Of a DNA stretch of 49,432 nucleotides, positions 17,988 through 28,194 are shown in pieces. This DNA comes from a bacterium. GTDB lineage: Bacteria; Calditrichota; Calditrichia; RBG-13-44-9; J042. The notes under the pieces are model-generated. The model made no database searches and was not told the DNA's origin. It saw only the letters and a program-made list of their open reading frames with translations. The stretch lies in NCBI GenBank assembly GCA_015485355.1, contig WFTQ01000090.1, positions 1-49,432 of the forward strand. The letters are read 5' to 3'. The position numbers were made by a program, and so were the translations under genes. Every line of letters starts with the position of its first letter. Position 1 is the stretch's first letter.

Positions 17988-19295
17988 TTACGAAATTCTT
18001 TTGAGGAGTGCACTACATTCATTCCAGGCCCGGTCTACGATTTCGTCTTTATTGTATGCCAGGGGAAGGCCATCCTTAACTACCCAGTTTCCATCGACAA
18101 TAACGTGAACCACGTTTTGGGTTTGTGCCGAATAAACAATTTGAGAATAGATATTATCGGCCGGTACGACCTGAACTTTATTGAGATCCAGAACGGTCAG
18201 GTCGGCCAGCTTGCCGGGTTCGATGCTGCCGAGGTGGTCGCTCAAGCCCAGGGTGCGAGCCCCGTTGATCGTCACCATGTCGAAGACGTCCTGGGCGGTG
18301 ATCGAGGTGACCCCGAAGCGGGGTTTGTGGATCAGGGAGGCCAAACGCATGTCGATAAAAATATCCAGATTGTTGTTGCAGGGTGCCCCATCGGAACCCA
18401 GCGAAACGTTAATGCCTTTGTGTAACATGCGCGGGATGGGAGCAAATCCCGATCCCAGTTTTAGATTGGCGGAGGGGCAATGAAGCACGTTGATCCGATA
18501 CTCCCGTAAATATTCCAGCTCCTGTTCAGACACCCAGACGCAATGAGCCAGGCAAAGTTTGGGAGAGGCCAGGCCTTTCCGGATAAAAAATTCCACATTG
18601 TCCCATCCGGTTTGCTGTTTCACCAGTGCCACTTCCTTTCGGTTTTCCGAGGCATGGGAGTGGATGAGCAGAGTATATCGGTGGGCTAAGTCGTTAATCC
18701 CCTCCCAGAGGGCCTCACTACAGGAAAGAACGAACCGGGGGGCCAGAGCGTAATGGATTCGGCCGTTGCCTGCACCATGCCAACGCTTGATTAACGATTC
18801 GGTGGACTCCAAGGCTTCTCGGGTGGTTTCTTTATAGGGTTGGTCCCCGTAATCCATCATGACCTTGCCGCTGAATCCTCGAATGCCACTGCGGACCATC
18901 TCTTCAAATACCACGTCCATGTGTCGACCATTGCCCATATCCAGGATGCTGGTGACCCCGCTGCGCAAGATTTCAAATAGTCCCAACTGGGCCGACACCC
19001 GTAACGAAGCCTCGGTATGAGCCATCTCCATGGGCCAGATGTGACGGCTCAGCCAGTCCAACAATTCCAGATCATCGGCCAGATTGCGAAAGAGGGTCTG
19101 ACAAAGGTGCACGTGGGTTTGAATTAATCCCGGGATGACGGTGAACCCGGTCAGATCCAGCTCTTCTACACCGGGATTGGGTAGATTCGGCCCCAACGAT
19201 TGAATGCGGTTTTCCTGAATGAGAATATCCCCTTCAATGATATCCCGATCGGCGTTCTGGGTAACGATGGTGGCGTTCTTCAACAGAATATTCAT
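17988..19295 (-). CDS. Amidohydrolase, MtaD/SAH-deaminase (TrzN/AtzA) family
   Basis: 435 residues. Metal-dependent hydrolase of the cytosine/MTA-SAH deaminase group: 'IPGLIQTHVHLCQTLFRNLA' (HxH), 'DDLELLDWLSRHIWPME', 'LLIHSHASENRKEV' and 'LCLAHCVWVSEQE' (metal His), 'SLGSDGAPCNNNLDIFID' (catalytic Asp). The family deaminates 5'-methylthioadenosine, S-adenosylhomocysteine or adenosine, and some members act on guanine or triazines; the sequence cannot choose. With adenosine deaminase in the same group, a role in clearing SAM-derived nucleosides is the best inference. I start at ATG 19295 ('MNILLKNATIV'), the family-typical N-terminus, rather than the longer open frame. Confidence 0.88.
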   Translation of the reverse strand: MNILLKNATIVTQNADRDIIEGDILIQENRIQSLGPNLPNPGVEELDLTGFTVIPGLIQTHVHLCQTLFRNLADDLELLDWLSRHIWPMEMAHTEASLRVSAQLGLFEILRSGVTSILDMGNGRHMDVVFEEMVRSGIRGFSGKVMMDYGDQPYKETTREALESTESLIKRWHGAGNGRIHYALAPRFVLSCSEALWEGINDLAHRYTLLIHSHASENRKEVALVKQQTGWDNVEFFIRKGLASPKLCLAHCVWVSEQELEYLREYRINVLHCPSANLKLGSGFAPIPRMLHKGINVSLGSDGAPCNNNLDIFIDMRLASLIHKPRFGVTSITAQDVFDMVTINGARTLGLSDHLGSIEPGKLADLTVLDLNKVQVVPADNIYSQIVYSAQTQNVVHVIVDGNWVVKDGLPLAYNKDEIVDRAWNECSALLKRIS

Positions 19296-20694
<1,399 letters not shown>

Positions 20695-20698
20695 CACG

Positions 20699-20724
20699 CA
20701 TCCCCCGGCGCCTGTCGGGGGATG
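20699..20724 (+). terminator. Stem-loop between gapA and pgk (weak or partial terminator)
   Basis: CATCCCCCG (20699-20707) pairs with CGGGGGATG (20716-20724), followed only by TTTCGTT. It may trim or protect the gapA part of the transcript and let much transcription pass. Confidence 0.45.
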
Positions 20725-20854
20725 TTTCGTTAAAACCGCCGGCAAGGCTTCACCTTTGAAGCAATGTCTGTCCCCAGTGCCCTATGGAGGCGAAGCAAAA
20801 GCCCTGCGTAAGCGGGGATTCGGTGGGGAAATCCAAGAGTGGAGGAAGGCAACC

Positions 20855-22054
20855 ATGGCGAAATTGACCATTGATGATCTGGATTTAAAGGGGAAAACGG
20901 TATTGGTGCGGGTGGATTTTAACGTCCCTCTGGATGATCGACGGCACGTTGCCGATGATTTTCGGATTCGGGCGGCACTGCCTACCATTCAAAAGATACT
21001 TCGAGAGGGCGGGCGGGCGGTCTTGTGTTCTCATCTGGGACGTCCCAAAGGGCGGCGCAACGCACAATATTCGCTCAAGCCCGTGGCGCAGCGCCTGGCG
21101 GAATTGTTAGGGCAAGAGGTCCGGTTTGCCCCGGATTGTGTGGGTGAGGCGGTGGATCATCTGAAACAACAATTAAACGCCGGTGAGGTGTTGCTATTGG
21201 AGAATCTGCGTTTTCATCCGGGGGAAGAGGCCAACGATCCGGAATTTTCCCGCCGGCTGGCCGGGTACTGCGATGTGTATGTGAACGATGCCTTTGGAAC
21301 CGCCCACCGGGCGCATGCCTCCACGGTGGGGGTTACCCGCTATTTTCAATGGTGTGCCGCGGGGTATTTAATGCAGAAGGAACTGGAGTATCTGGGGCGT
21401 GCCCTGGAAAAACCCGAGCGGCCCTTTGTCACCATCCTGGGCGGTGCCAAGATTTCCGGAAAAATCGATGTGATGATCAACTTGCTGGACAAAACCGATG
21501 TGTTGCTGATCGGTGGAGGGATGGTTTTTACCTTTTTTAAAGCGCAAGGGCTGGAAATCGGCCGCTCGATTCTGGAAGCCGACCGCTTGGAGATGGCCCG
21601 CACCATATTGGATCGGGCTTCCCGAAGCCGCACCCGACTGGAGTTGCCCACCGATGTGGTGGTTGCCGACCAGTTGAAAACGGGTGCCCGGACGCAAGTG
21701 GTGCCTGTGAACCAAATTCCGGCGGGTTGGATCGGAGTGGACATCGGTCCGGCCACCCTGCAGAAATTTAAGGAAATCCTTGCCACTGCCCGCACGGTTG
21801 TCTGGAACGGTCCCATGGGGGTTTTCGAAATTCCCGATTTTGCGCGGGGTACCGAAGCCATGGCCCGTTATCTGGCCGAAGTGACCCAAAAAGGGGCTGT
21901 CACCATTGTGGGAGGAGGCGATTCCGCCGCAGCGGTCAAGCAGTTTGGATTATCGGACAGCTTGTCTCATGTTTCCACCGGTGGCGGTGCCTCTCTGGAA
22001 TTCCTGGAAGGTAAAACCCTCCCGGGTGTGGCCGCTTTAACCGACAAGGAATAG
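20855..22054 (+). CDS. pgk: Phosphoglycerate kinase
   Basis: 399 residues, the usual bacterial length. Family signature 'GKTVLVRVDFNVPLDD', substrate loops 'VLCSHLGRPKGRR' and 'LLLENLRFHPGEE', hinge 'VNDAFGTAHRAHASTVG', nucleotide-binding 'FVTILGGAKISGKIDVM', 'VVWNGPMGVFE' and 'TIVGGGDSAAAVKQFG', and 'SHVSTGGGASLEFLEGKTLPG' at the end. Transfers phosphate from 1,3-bisphosphoglycerate to ADP. I chose ATG 20855 because GGAGGAAGG lies just upstream and the following residues are canonical; the longer open frame starts in non-conserved sequence. Middle gene of the glycolytic operon. Confidence 0.97.
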   Translation: MAKLTIDDLDLKGKTVLVRVDFNVPLDDRRHVADDFRIRAALPTIQKILREGGRAVLCSHLGRPKGRRNAQYSLKPVAQRLAELLGQEVRFAPDCVGEAVDHLKQQLNAGEVLLLENLRFHPGEEANDPEFSRRLAGYCDVYVNDAFGTAHRAHASTVGVTRYFQWCAAGYLMQKELEYLGRALEKPERPFVTILGGAKISGKIDVMINLLDKTDVLLIGGGMVFTFFKAQGLEIGRSILEADRLEMARTILDRASRSRTRLELPTDVVVADQLKTGARTQVVPVNQIPAGWIGVDIGPATLQKFKEILATARTVVWNGPMGVFEIPDFARGTEAMARYLAEVTQKGAVTIVGGGDSAAAVKQFGLSDSLSHVSTGGGASLEFLEGKTLPGVAALTDKE

Positions 22055-22217
22055 CGTCAGCGGCATCGGGAGACGGCTTTCGGAGGTCGTTTCCCCCCCG
22101 GCGCAAGGCGCTTGGCAGGAGCCGCTTGTGCGCAGGGTCATCCCTCAAAAGGGAGATCCAGTGTATGTTTGAGGTCGGCAAATGGGTAAGGTTACCTGTA
22201 AAAGGAAGGGAGTGATC

Positions 22218-22985
22218 ATGAAGAAAAACGTGATTGCCGGTAATTGGAAGATGCACAAAACGAACCGAGAGGCGCTGCGTCTGGTTACCCGGTTGATGAA
22301 GTTAATGGAAAAGCACCCACCCCGAAAAACCGAAGTGGTGGTTTGTCCTCCGTTTACCGCCCTGGCGCCGGTGGCCGAACTGCTGAAAGGAAGCGCCATT
22401 CGCCTGGGGGCCCAGAACATCTTTTGGGAAGAGGAAGGTGCCTTTACCGGTGAAGTTGCTGCTCGAATGGTCAGAGGTGCGGGGGCCCGCTATGTGATTA
22501 TCGGTCATTCCGAACGGCGCCGATATTTCAAAGAGGACGAAAGTGTAATCAATAAAAAGATTCAATTGGCCTTGAAAAACAAGCTTCAAGTGATTCATTG
22601 TGTGGGCGAAACCCTGGAAGAGCGCCGGCATAACCTGACCCAGGACATCATCATCAATCAACTGGAATGGGGGTTGAAGGGATTGACGGGGGATGATTTT
22701 AAAAAAGTTGTGATCGCCTACGAGCCGGTTTGGGCCATCGGCACGGGAAAGACCGCCACACCGGAGCAAGCCCAGGAAGTCCATGCCTTTATTCGCGAAA
22801 TCTTAAATACTTTGTATGGCAACCAAGTCGGTTCCCGCATCACCATTGTGTATGGGGGCAGTGTAAAGCCCGAGAATGCGGCGGGATTGCTGTCTCAACC
22901 CGATGTAAACAGGGCGCTGGTGGGAGGAGCCTGCCTGGATGCCCGGAGCTTCTTTAAAATCATTCAGGCGAGCGAAACCACCTGA
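22218..22985 (+). CDS. tpiA: Triosephosphate isomerase
   Basis: 255 residues. 'NVIAGNWKMHKT' (substrate Asn and Lys), catalytic His in 'YVIIGHSERRRYF', catalytic Glu in 'VIAYEPVWAIGTGKTATPEQ', and phosphate-binding 'IVYGGSVKPENA' and 'ALVGGACLD'. Interconverts dihydroxyacetone phosphate and glyceraldehyde-3-phosphate. The ATG at 22218 follows GGAAGGGAG; the upstream in-frame ATG gives a non-family leader. Last gene of gapA-pgk-tpiA, separated from pgk by about 160 nt without recognisable structure. Confidence 0.97.
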   Translation: MKKNVIAGNWKMHKTNREALRLVTRLMKLMEKHPPRKTEVVVCPPFTALAPVAELLKGSAIRLGAQNIFWEEEGAFTGEVAARMVRGAGARYVIIGHSERRRYFKEDESVINKKIQLALKNKLQVIHCVGETLEERRHNLTQDIIINQLEWGLKGLTGDDFKKVVIAYEPVWAIGTGKTATPEQAQEVHAFIREILNTLYGNQVGSRITIVYGGSVKPENAAGLLSQPDVNRALVGGACLDARSFFKIIQASETT

Positions 22986-23395
22986 AAATGCCCCCCGGCT
23001 GTGAACGGGAACGGGAGAACAGGATCCGTTTCCAAGCCCTCTCCCGCGCCCGGAGACCGGCGTGTCGGTGCATTCAGGCTGTAAGAACCATCGAATAAAG
23101 CAAGAAGCAGCAGAAGGCTGTATTTTTAAAACGCGGATCCTTTAATCCATAGCCGGCCTTTTGGCGCATCACGCCTGCTTGAAAACTTCCCTTTCCTTTT
23201 GCTGTCGGTTGTTCCGCAACCCTCGGGTTTTGCCTGCGGGTTCCGAAAAGTCCCCCCGAAACGGCTTCCGGCAACCCATCGGTTTTTCCCGGGAAATCGT
23301 TTTGCATTTTTAATCGACCCGGCTTAATTTAGAGGCGTCAGTTGGCACAATTTCTGCATTTATTGCAAGGATATGGAAAAAAGACGAGGGGGATG
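22986..23395. other. Intergenic region before the two-component system
   Basis: About 400 bases with no gene. The first 300 show nothing I can name; the end carries the sigma-54 promoter at 23342-23358. Confidence 0.6.
23342..23358 (+). promoter_or_regulatory. Sigma-54 (RpoN) promoter of the kinase-regulator operon
   Basis: TTGGCACAATTTCTGCA: the invariant GG (23344-23345) and GC (23356-23357) are exactly ten bases apart, and TGGCAC and TGCA match the -24/-12 consensus. The predicted start of transcription is near 23369, leaving a leader of about 27 nt before the kinase start. A TTG codon that opens the reading frame lies inside this promoter, so it cannot be the true start. Confidence 0.8.
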
Positions 23396-24916
23396 ATGCA
23401 TTTTCGCCGATTGGGACTCAAATATCGGTTTATCGGTATTACCATTGCGCTGGTGGTACTGGTCACCTTCACCGGCAGCCTGGTGTTGCACTGGCTGTAC
23501 CGTTCTGCGGGCAATACCTATTATCCGGGTTACCTGGCGGCGGTGGCCGGATTTTATATTTTGATCGGAATTATCGGAGTGTTATTGATCTCCAAATACA
23601 TGATTCAGCCGGTGGTGCATTTGACCCGCAAAGTGTACGAGGTCCGCAGTGGAAATCTGGATATCGAATTTTCTCATCATCAAAATCACGTGTGGATGGA
23701 TGAGATGGATCAGCTATACGAAGGGTTTGCTCATATGGTGCGGCATTTGCGTCAGACCATCGAGGAATTGACCCGGGCCAAAGAGCAGGCCGAAACCGTT
23801 TCCCGGGAGCTTTACAAGAGTAAGAAGCGCCTGGAGGCGGTGTTCAACAGCCTGTCTGATGGGATCATGATCATCGACAGGAATTTCCGTATTGTGACGG
23901 CCAATCCGGTTATATTAAACCTCATGGGGCGTACCGAGGAGGAGATCAAGGGCAAGTACTGTTTTGAGATGTGCAACGGGAGTCTGCGGCGCTGTCAGTT
24001 TTGCCGGGCTTCGGATACTTTTCGGTTCGGAGAGCATCAAATCACCTATTGTACCAAACCGGACCCTTCCGGAAAGGGGGATCGGATTCTGGAAGTGCAT
24101 GATTTTCCCATGTTCGACGAAAACAGAGAGATTGTTCAGATTATTGAATATGTCAAGGATGTCACCGACGCCATGCAGATGCAGGCCAAACTGGAAAGCT
24201 CTCGCCGGTTGGCGGAGATCGGCGAGATGGCCGCCAAGGTGGCCCATGAAGTCCGCAATCCTTTGAATGCCATCAAAGGGGCTACTCATTATCTGCGGGG
24301 CGAAATTCGGGATCGGAACGTGACGATGTACCTGGACTTGATCGAGGAACAGGTGGAGCGGGTCAATCGAGTGGCCACCGATTTATTGGGTCTGGCCCGT
24401 CCGTTGGAGCCCGTCTTTCATCCCGGAAATCTGAAAAAGGTCGTTCATCAGGCGTTGTGGGATACCCAGCAGGCCCTGTCCGATAAACAGATCCGGGTGA
24501 ATCTGAAGCTGCCCTCCGAGGTGCCTGAAATCCCTCTGGACGAAAAACAGGTGGAACAGGCCCTGGTCAACCTTATTTTGAATGCAGTGGATGCGATGGA
24601 GCCGGGAGGAGAGTTGACCCTCGAATTGAAAACCGTTGGTGGTGCCGATGGGCAGCAGGGGCAGTTTGTTCAATTGATTGTCGGCGACAACGGGTGTGGT
24701 ATTCCCGCAAACCTCAAAGAGCAGATTTTTCAACCCTTCTTTACCACCAAGCTCAAGGGAACCGGACTGGGATTGACCATTGTAAAGAAGATTGTAGAAC
24801 ATCATCAAGGAAGGATTGACATCGATAGCCGGGAGAAGCGGGGCACCCGAATCGTTTTACATTTTCCTATAACCATCGGTCGCCATGAAGCCAGGATATA
24901 CAGTTTTAGTAGTTGA
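23396..24916 (+). CDS. Membrane sensor histidine kinase (HAMP-PAS-HisKA-HATPase)
   Basis: About 506 residues. Two membrane helices close together (about 12-33 and 46-67) with only a short loop outside, HAMP-like linker (70-120), coiled coil, PAS (about 145-265), HisKA with phospho-acceptor His284 in 'KVAHEVRNPLNAIKG', HATPase with N box 'NLILNAVDAMEPGG', 'DNGCGIP' and 'GTGLGLTIVKKIVEHH'. The PAS holds four cysteines C-x3-C-x6-C-x2-C (residues 189-203), a pattern seen in other PAS kinases that may bind a metal or sense redox. The tiny periplasmic loop also suggests cytoplasmic or membrane sensing. Start taken at 23396 (or 23393), after GAGGGGG. Overlaps the next gene by 32 nt. Confidence 0.92.
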   Translation: MHFRRLGLKYRFIGITIALVVLVTFTGSLVLHWLYRSAGNTYYPGYLAAVAGFYILIGIIGVLLISKYMIQPVVHLTRKVYEVRSGNLDIEFSHHQNHVWMDEMDQLYEGFAHMVRHLRQTIEELTRAKEQAETVSRELYKSKKRLEAVFNSLSDGIMIIDRNFRIVTANPVILNLMGRTEEEIKGKYCFEMCNGSLRRCQFCRASDTFRFGEHQITYCTKPDPSGKGDRILEVHDFPMFDENREIVQIIEYVKDVTDAMQMQAKLESSRRLAEIGEMAAKVAHEVRNPLNAIKGATHYLRGEIRDRNVTMYLDLIEEQVERVNRVATDLLGLARPLEPVFHPGNLKKVVHQALWDTQQALSDKQIRVNLKLPSEVPEIPLDEKQVEQALVNLILNAVDAMEPGGELTLELKTVGGADGQQGQFVQLIVGDNGCGIPANLKEQIFQPFFTTKLKGTGLGLTIVKKIVEHHQGRIDIDSREKRGTRIVLHFPITIGRHEARIYSFSS

Positions 24917-26285
24917 TGACGAAGAACCCATTTTACGGGTAATGGAGGCCAATCTGGCCCGGGAAGGGTATGAGGTACGAACGGCCAGGGACGCCGCCAC
25001 GGCCTTGCACGTCTTGCAACAGGATCCCATCAGTACCGTCATTGTGGATTACCTCATGCCCGGGATGAATGGTATCCAGATGATTCAACGCTTGAGGGAG
25101 TTGCAACTGGATGTTCCGGTAATTGTTGTTACCGCCTATGGTACCATCGAACAGGCCGTCCAGGCCATGAAACTGGGGGCCTTCAATTACCTGACCAAGC
25201 CCATCAATTATGATGAGTTGATTTCCATCGTTAAGAAGGCCGTGGAACAACATGCCCTGGCCCGGGAAGTGCAACGATTGCGGGAAGAGATTACCTCCCA
25301 GTATGGGTTTCATCAGATAGTGGGGCAGAATCGAAGAATGCAGGAAATCTTTTCCCTGGTACGCGACGTGGCCGAAACCGATGCCACCGTGTTGATCCGG
25401 GGAGAGACCGGCACCGGCAAGGAACTGATTGCCCGGGCATTGCATTTTAATAGTCCCCGTAAAAACCAGCCCTTTGTGCGGGTGAATTGTCCGGCCATTG
25501 CCGAAACACTGCTGGAAAGCGAACTGTTTGGCCACGAAAAAGGCGCCTTTACCGGGGCGATTAAAATGCGGGTGGGACGCTTTGAACAGGCCGATGGTGG
25601 AACAATCTTTCTGGACGAGGTGGGAGACCTTCCCCTGCGGATTCAATCCAAGTTACTCAGGGTGTTGCAGGAAAAGGAGTTCGAACGCGTGGGAGGGAAT
25701 AAAACGATTAAAGTGGATGTGCGCATTGTTTCGGCCACCAACAAAGACCTGGAGGCGGATGTCCAGGCCGGCAATTTCCGCCAGGACCTGTTTTATCGCC
25801 TGAACGTGGTGCCCATCGTGGTGCCGCCGTTGCGGGAACGGCCCGATGATATTCCGCTGTTGGCCATGCATTTCTTAAAAAAATATGCCGAACGGTTTAA
25901 AAAGCCCATCCAGGATATCGTTCCGGAAGGCATGGCTCTGCTGGTCGAGCAAGCCTGGCCCGGAAATGTGCGCCAGTTGGAAAACGTGATCGAACGTGCC
26001 GTCATTCTGGAAAAGAGCGAGCAATTGCAACCCGAAACGCTGGCACGATGCCTGGAGTACAAACCGACCCATTTATACGCGTTTACCATCAATGCGCATA
26101 AACCCCTGAAAGAATTAAAGGAACAGCTGATCGAAAATTTTGAAAAGGAATACATAATTACCCTGTTAAAGGAATACAAAGGGAACATCAGTGCGGCGGC
26201 AAGGGCTTCCGGAATCCACTACAAAAACTTCTACGAAAAAATGCGCAAGTACAACATCAAACGAGCGGATTATCAAAACGAATAA
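24885..26285 (+). CDS. NtrC-family sigma-54-dependent response regulator
   Basis: 466 residues. Receiver domain with phosphorylatable Asp55 in '[12 protein letters not shown]' and the switch Thr/Lys ('VVTAYG', 'YLTKPI'); AAA+ activator domain with Walker A GETGTGKE (about 173-180), the sigma-54-contact loop GAFTGA (220-225), Walker B '[13 protein letters not shown]', and '[11 protein letters not shown]'; C-terminal Fis-type helix-turn-helix ('[20 protein letters not shown]'). Activates transcription at RpoN promoters after phosphorylation by the kinase encoded just upstream, with which it overlaps. Because the pair itself sits behind a sigma-54 promoter, positive autoregulation is likely. Targets outside this operon are unknown. 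Confidence 0.95.
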   Translation: MKPGYTVLVVDDEEPILRVMEANLAREGYEVRTARDAATALHVLQQDPISTVIVDYLMPGMNGIQMIQRLRELQLDVPVIVVTAYGTIEQAVQAMKLGAFNYLTKPINYDELISIVKKAVEQHALAREVQRLREEITSQYGFHQIVGQNRRMQEIFSLVRDVAETDATVLIRGETGTGKELIARALHFNSPRKNQPFVRVNCPAIAETLLESELFGHEKGAFTGAIKMRVGRFEQADGGTIFLDEVGDLPLRIQSKLLRVLQEKEFERVGGNKTIKVDVRIVSATNKDLEADVQAGNFRQDLFYRLNVVPIVVPPLRERPDDIPLLAMHFLKKYAERFKKPIQDIVPEGMALLVEQAWPGNVRQLENVIERAVILEKSEQLQPETLARCLEYKPTHLYAFTINAHKPLKELKEQLIENFEKEYIITLLKEYKGNISAAARASGIHYKNFYEKMRKYNIKRADYQNE

Positions 26286-26743
26286 CCTCCGTCCGACGTC
26301 CGCACAGGATTCATCAAATACCCCGAAAAGTGACGCCAAAGCCCAGGAAAAGGGAACCCTCTGCAGAGGAACCTGGATTTCTTCCCCACAATGCAAGGGG
26401 AAATGAACGGTATGCTGACAAAGGGGAGAAAAAAAGGAGATGAGCACCGCTGCAGCCCTCCGGCCGTGTAACTGACCGGGACAATAATCCCGAAAAAGCG
26501 TTGCCAGCCCACCGAAAAAACCATAGCGCAACAACGCAACATTATGGTATTTGGGTTATAACCCCATTGCCATAATTATGGTAATTCCACCATAATTCCG
26601 CTGTGTGGGTCAGACCATGGGGAAGGGTAGGGGCGATCCCCCAGGCCCTTATTCCAATGCCTAATGGTTTCATGGGGGGAAATCGTTCACAAGTGCCAGT
26701 TTCTGGAACAAAGTTTGCAACCCTCTACCCCCTGGAGGCAAGT
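26286..26743. other. Intergenic region upstream of the sHdr cluster
   Basis: About 460 bases without a gene. The first 250 bases show no named structure; the AT-rich part at 26541-26596 is packed with palindromes and a promoter match, annotated separately. Confidence 0.65.
26541..26596 (+). promoter_or_regulatory. Palindromic operator and promoter upstream of the sHdr cluster
   Basis: Within 56 bases: the perfect 12-nt palindromes GGGTTATAACCC (26553-26564) and CCATAATTATGG (26570-26581), plus two more copies of the half site, ATTATGG at 26541-26547 and CCATAAT at 26590-26596. A promoter match TTGCCA (5/6, 26567-26572) - 18 nt - CATAAT (5/6, 26591-26596) is interleaved with them. A dimeric repressor binding here would block both promoter boxes. 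No regulator gene is seen nearby on either strand, so the factor is unknown; ArsR-type regulators control sHdr genes in other bacteria. Confidence 0.55.
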
Positions 26744-26977
26744 ATGGAATGGGTGGTCAGTCGGAGATTGGATTGTCGCTGGATGTACACCCCGCTGGCG
26801 GTGGTGCATTTACACTTTACTCTTCGGGAATTGCATCCGGGCGAAGTTGTTGAGCTATTGATTAATAACGAAGAAAGTTATGCCGACGTGCACAGCTGGA
26901 GCCGGATGACCGGAAATTCTATTCTGCAGGAACGCCGGAAGGAAAGTCACATGTCTATCCTTGTTCAAAAAACCTGA
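26744..26977 (+). CDS. TusA-like protein lacking the active-site cysteine
   Basis: 77 residues with GGAGG at correct spacing before ATG 26744. It aligns end to end, without gaps, with the true TusA encoded 12 nt further on: LDC at the start, 'VV' in helix 1, 'L.PGEVVELL' against 'LEVGQILEMI', 'SWSRMTGNSIL' against 'AWAKQTGHELL', and '..ILVQKT' against 'FLIKKT'. The sulfur-carrying Cys of the CPxP motif is Thr16 here (YTPLA instead of CPMPV), and the second Pro is Ala; only the upstream Cys11 of 'LDCR' remains. So it cannot act as a normal persulfide carrier. It may be a docking or regulatory paralogue, or a decaying copy. It is too diverged to be a recent duplicate. Confidence 0.75.
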   Translation: MEWVVSRRLDCRWMYTPLAVVHLHFTLRELHPGEVVELLINNEESYADVHSWSRMTGNSILQERRKESHMSILVQKT

Positions 26978-26988
26978 TGGAGGAACCC

Positions 26989-27228
26989 ATGGCCGATATT
27001 CCCATTGCCGAAACCCTGGATTGCAGCGGGCTGTTGTGTCCCATGCCCGTGGTTAAAACCAATAAGGCGATCAAGAATTTAGAGGTGGGGCAAATCCTGG
27101 AAATGATTGCCACCGATCCGGGTTCCATTCCCGATATGAAAGCCTGGGCGAAGCAGACGGGGCATGAGTTGCTGGAAGCCAAGGAAGAGGGGGGAAAATA
27201 TCGCTTTTTAATTAAGAAGACCCATTGA
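26989..27228 (+). CDS. tusA: Sulfur carrier protein TusA
   Basis: 79 residues. 'ETLDCSGLLCPMPVVKTNKA' contains the CPxP motif with persulfide-forming Cys17; 'EVGQILEMIATDPGSIPDM' and 'AWAKQTGHELLEAKEE' are the normal TusA strand and helix. In sulfur oxidisers TusA passes sulfane sulfur between rhodanese/DsrE proteins and the sHdr complex in the cytoplasm. The ATG at 26989 follows GGAGG by 5 nt, and the preceding gene stops 12 nt upstream. Directly followed by dsrE3A, the usual partnership. Confidence 0.93.
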   Translation: MADIPIAETLDCSGLLCPMPVVKTNKAIKNLEVGQILEMIATDPGSIPDMKAWAKQTGHELLEAKEEGGKYRFLIKKTH

Positions 27229-27329
27229 GCAATCCAGGACCAATTCCGGCTGGAAGACTGAGGAAATGGCCTGTATTCCACTATGCCGAGAAAAGTGGGC
27301 AACTACCATCAAACCGAGAGGGGGTCAAT

Positions 27330-27842
27330 ATGTCGGATCAAAACGGGCGTCGTCGTTTAGCCATAATTGCCAGCAAAGGGACGCTGGATTGGGCCTATCC
27401 ACCCTTTATACTCGCCACCGCAGCGGGGGCAATGAATTGGGAGGTGGCCATTTTCTTCACCTTTTATGGATTACCGTTGCTGAAGAAGAGGCTGGATGCA
27501 TCGGTTAGCCCTCTGGGCAATCCGGCTATGCCTATGAAGATGCCCTTCGGGCCTCTGGAAAAAATTGAACTGCCCGTTCCCAATCTTATTATGAGCAATG
27601 TCCCGGGTTTTCAGCAAATGGCCACCGCCTTAATGAAAAAGACATTCAAAAAAAAGGGTGTGGCGACCATCGAGGAACTGCGTCATATGGCCGTGGAAAT
27701 GGATGTGCGCCTGATCGGTTGTCAGATGACCATGGATGTGTTTGGGTTTAAGCGCGAGGATTTCATCGATGAGGCCGAAATCGGGGGAGCGGCCACGTTT
27801 CTGGAATTTGCAGCCGATGCCAATGTGAGTTTGTTTATCTGA
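27330..27842 (+). CDS. dsrE3A: DsrE3A-type sulfurtransferase
   Basis: 170 residues. Begins with 'RRLAIIASKGTLDWAYPPFI' and has 'EVAIFFTFYGLPLL', 'SPLGNPAMPMKMPFGP' and 'RLIGCQMTMDVFGFKREDFI', which is the DsrE3A pattern. The only cysteine, Cys131, is at the expected sulfur-binding position at the start of the second half. These proteins bind sulfane sulfur and exchange it with TusA in organisms using Dsr or sHdr sulfur oxidation. The start follows a GAGAGGGGG stretch; about 100 nt separate it from tusA. Confidence 0.92.
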   Translation: MSDQNGRRRLAIIASKGTLDWAYPPFILATAAGAMNWEVAIFFTFYGLPLLKKRLDASVSPLGNPAMPMKMPFGPLEKIELPVPNLIMSNVPGFQQMATALMKKTFKKKGVATIEELRHMAVEMDVRLIGCQMTMDVFGFKREDFIDEAEIGGAATFLEFAADANVSLFI

Positions 27843-28194
27843 CACCGAACCGTTAGGGTGACCAACGAAACAGAAAGGGGAACCATCGGGAAAATCAACC
27901 AGGGACGGCTATGCGGGGGCGGAGGCCTGTTTTTCAATGTCAACCGATTCGCGCCGGTCCGGCGTGGTATCCCGGGTAGGGTGGAATCCCCCGATGGCTC
28001 CAACCGATTACCCCCCGCGGGTGGTTTCGTTCGTGCCCGGAACCAAGGCCGGGTGGGGGTGAGGAGGGAAAGCGCTTCTTTTGAGATCCCGGTTGGTTGC
28101 CGCGTCGGCCATAGGGAGATGCGGGTATCAAAGACCTTCGGGGTCGCCGGGATAACAACGATCGGCCAATAAAAACAAAAGGTTGACCAGAGTC
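27843..28194. other. Gene-free spacer inside the sHdr cluster
   Basis: About 350 GC-rich bases between dsrE3A and the lipoate ligase. A GTG-initiated frame of about 100 codons exists here, but it lacks family features and has the local GC composition of non-coding sequence, so I do not call it. No terminator with a T tract is seen, so read-through remains possible. Confidence 0.5.

Noticed and set aside
27858-28172. A 104-codon GTG-initiated frame between dsrE3A and the lipoate ligase
   Set aside because: No ribosome site, Gly/Arg-rich composition of GC-rich non-coding DNA, no motif.
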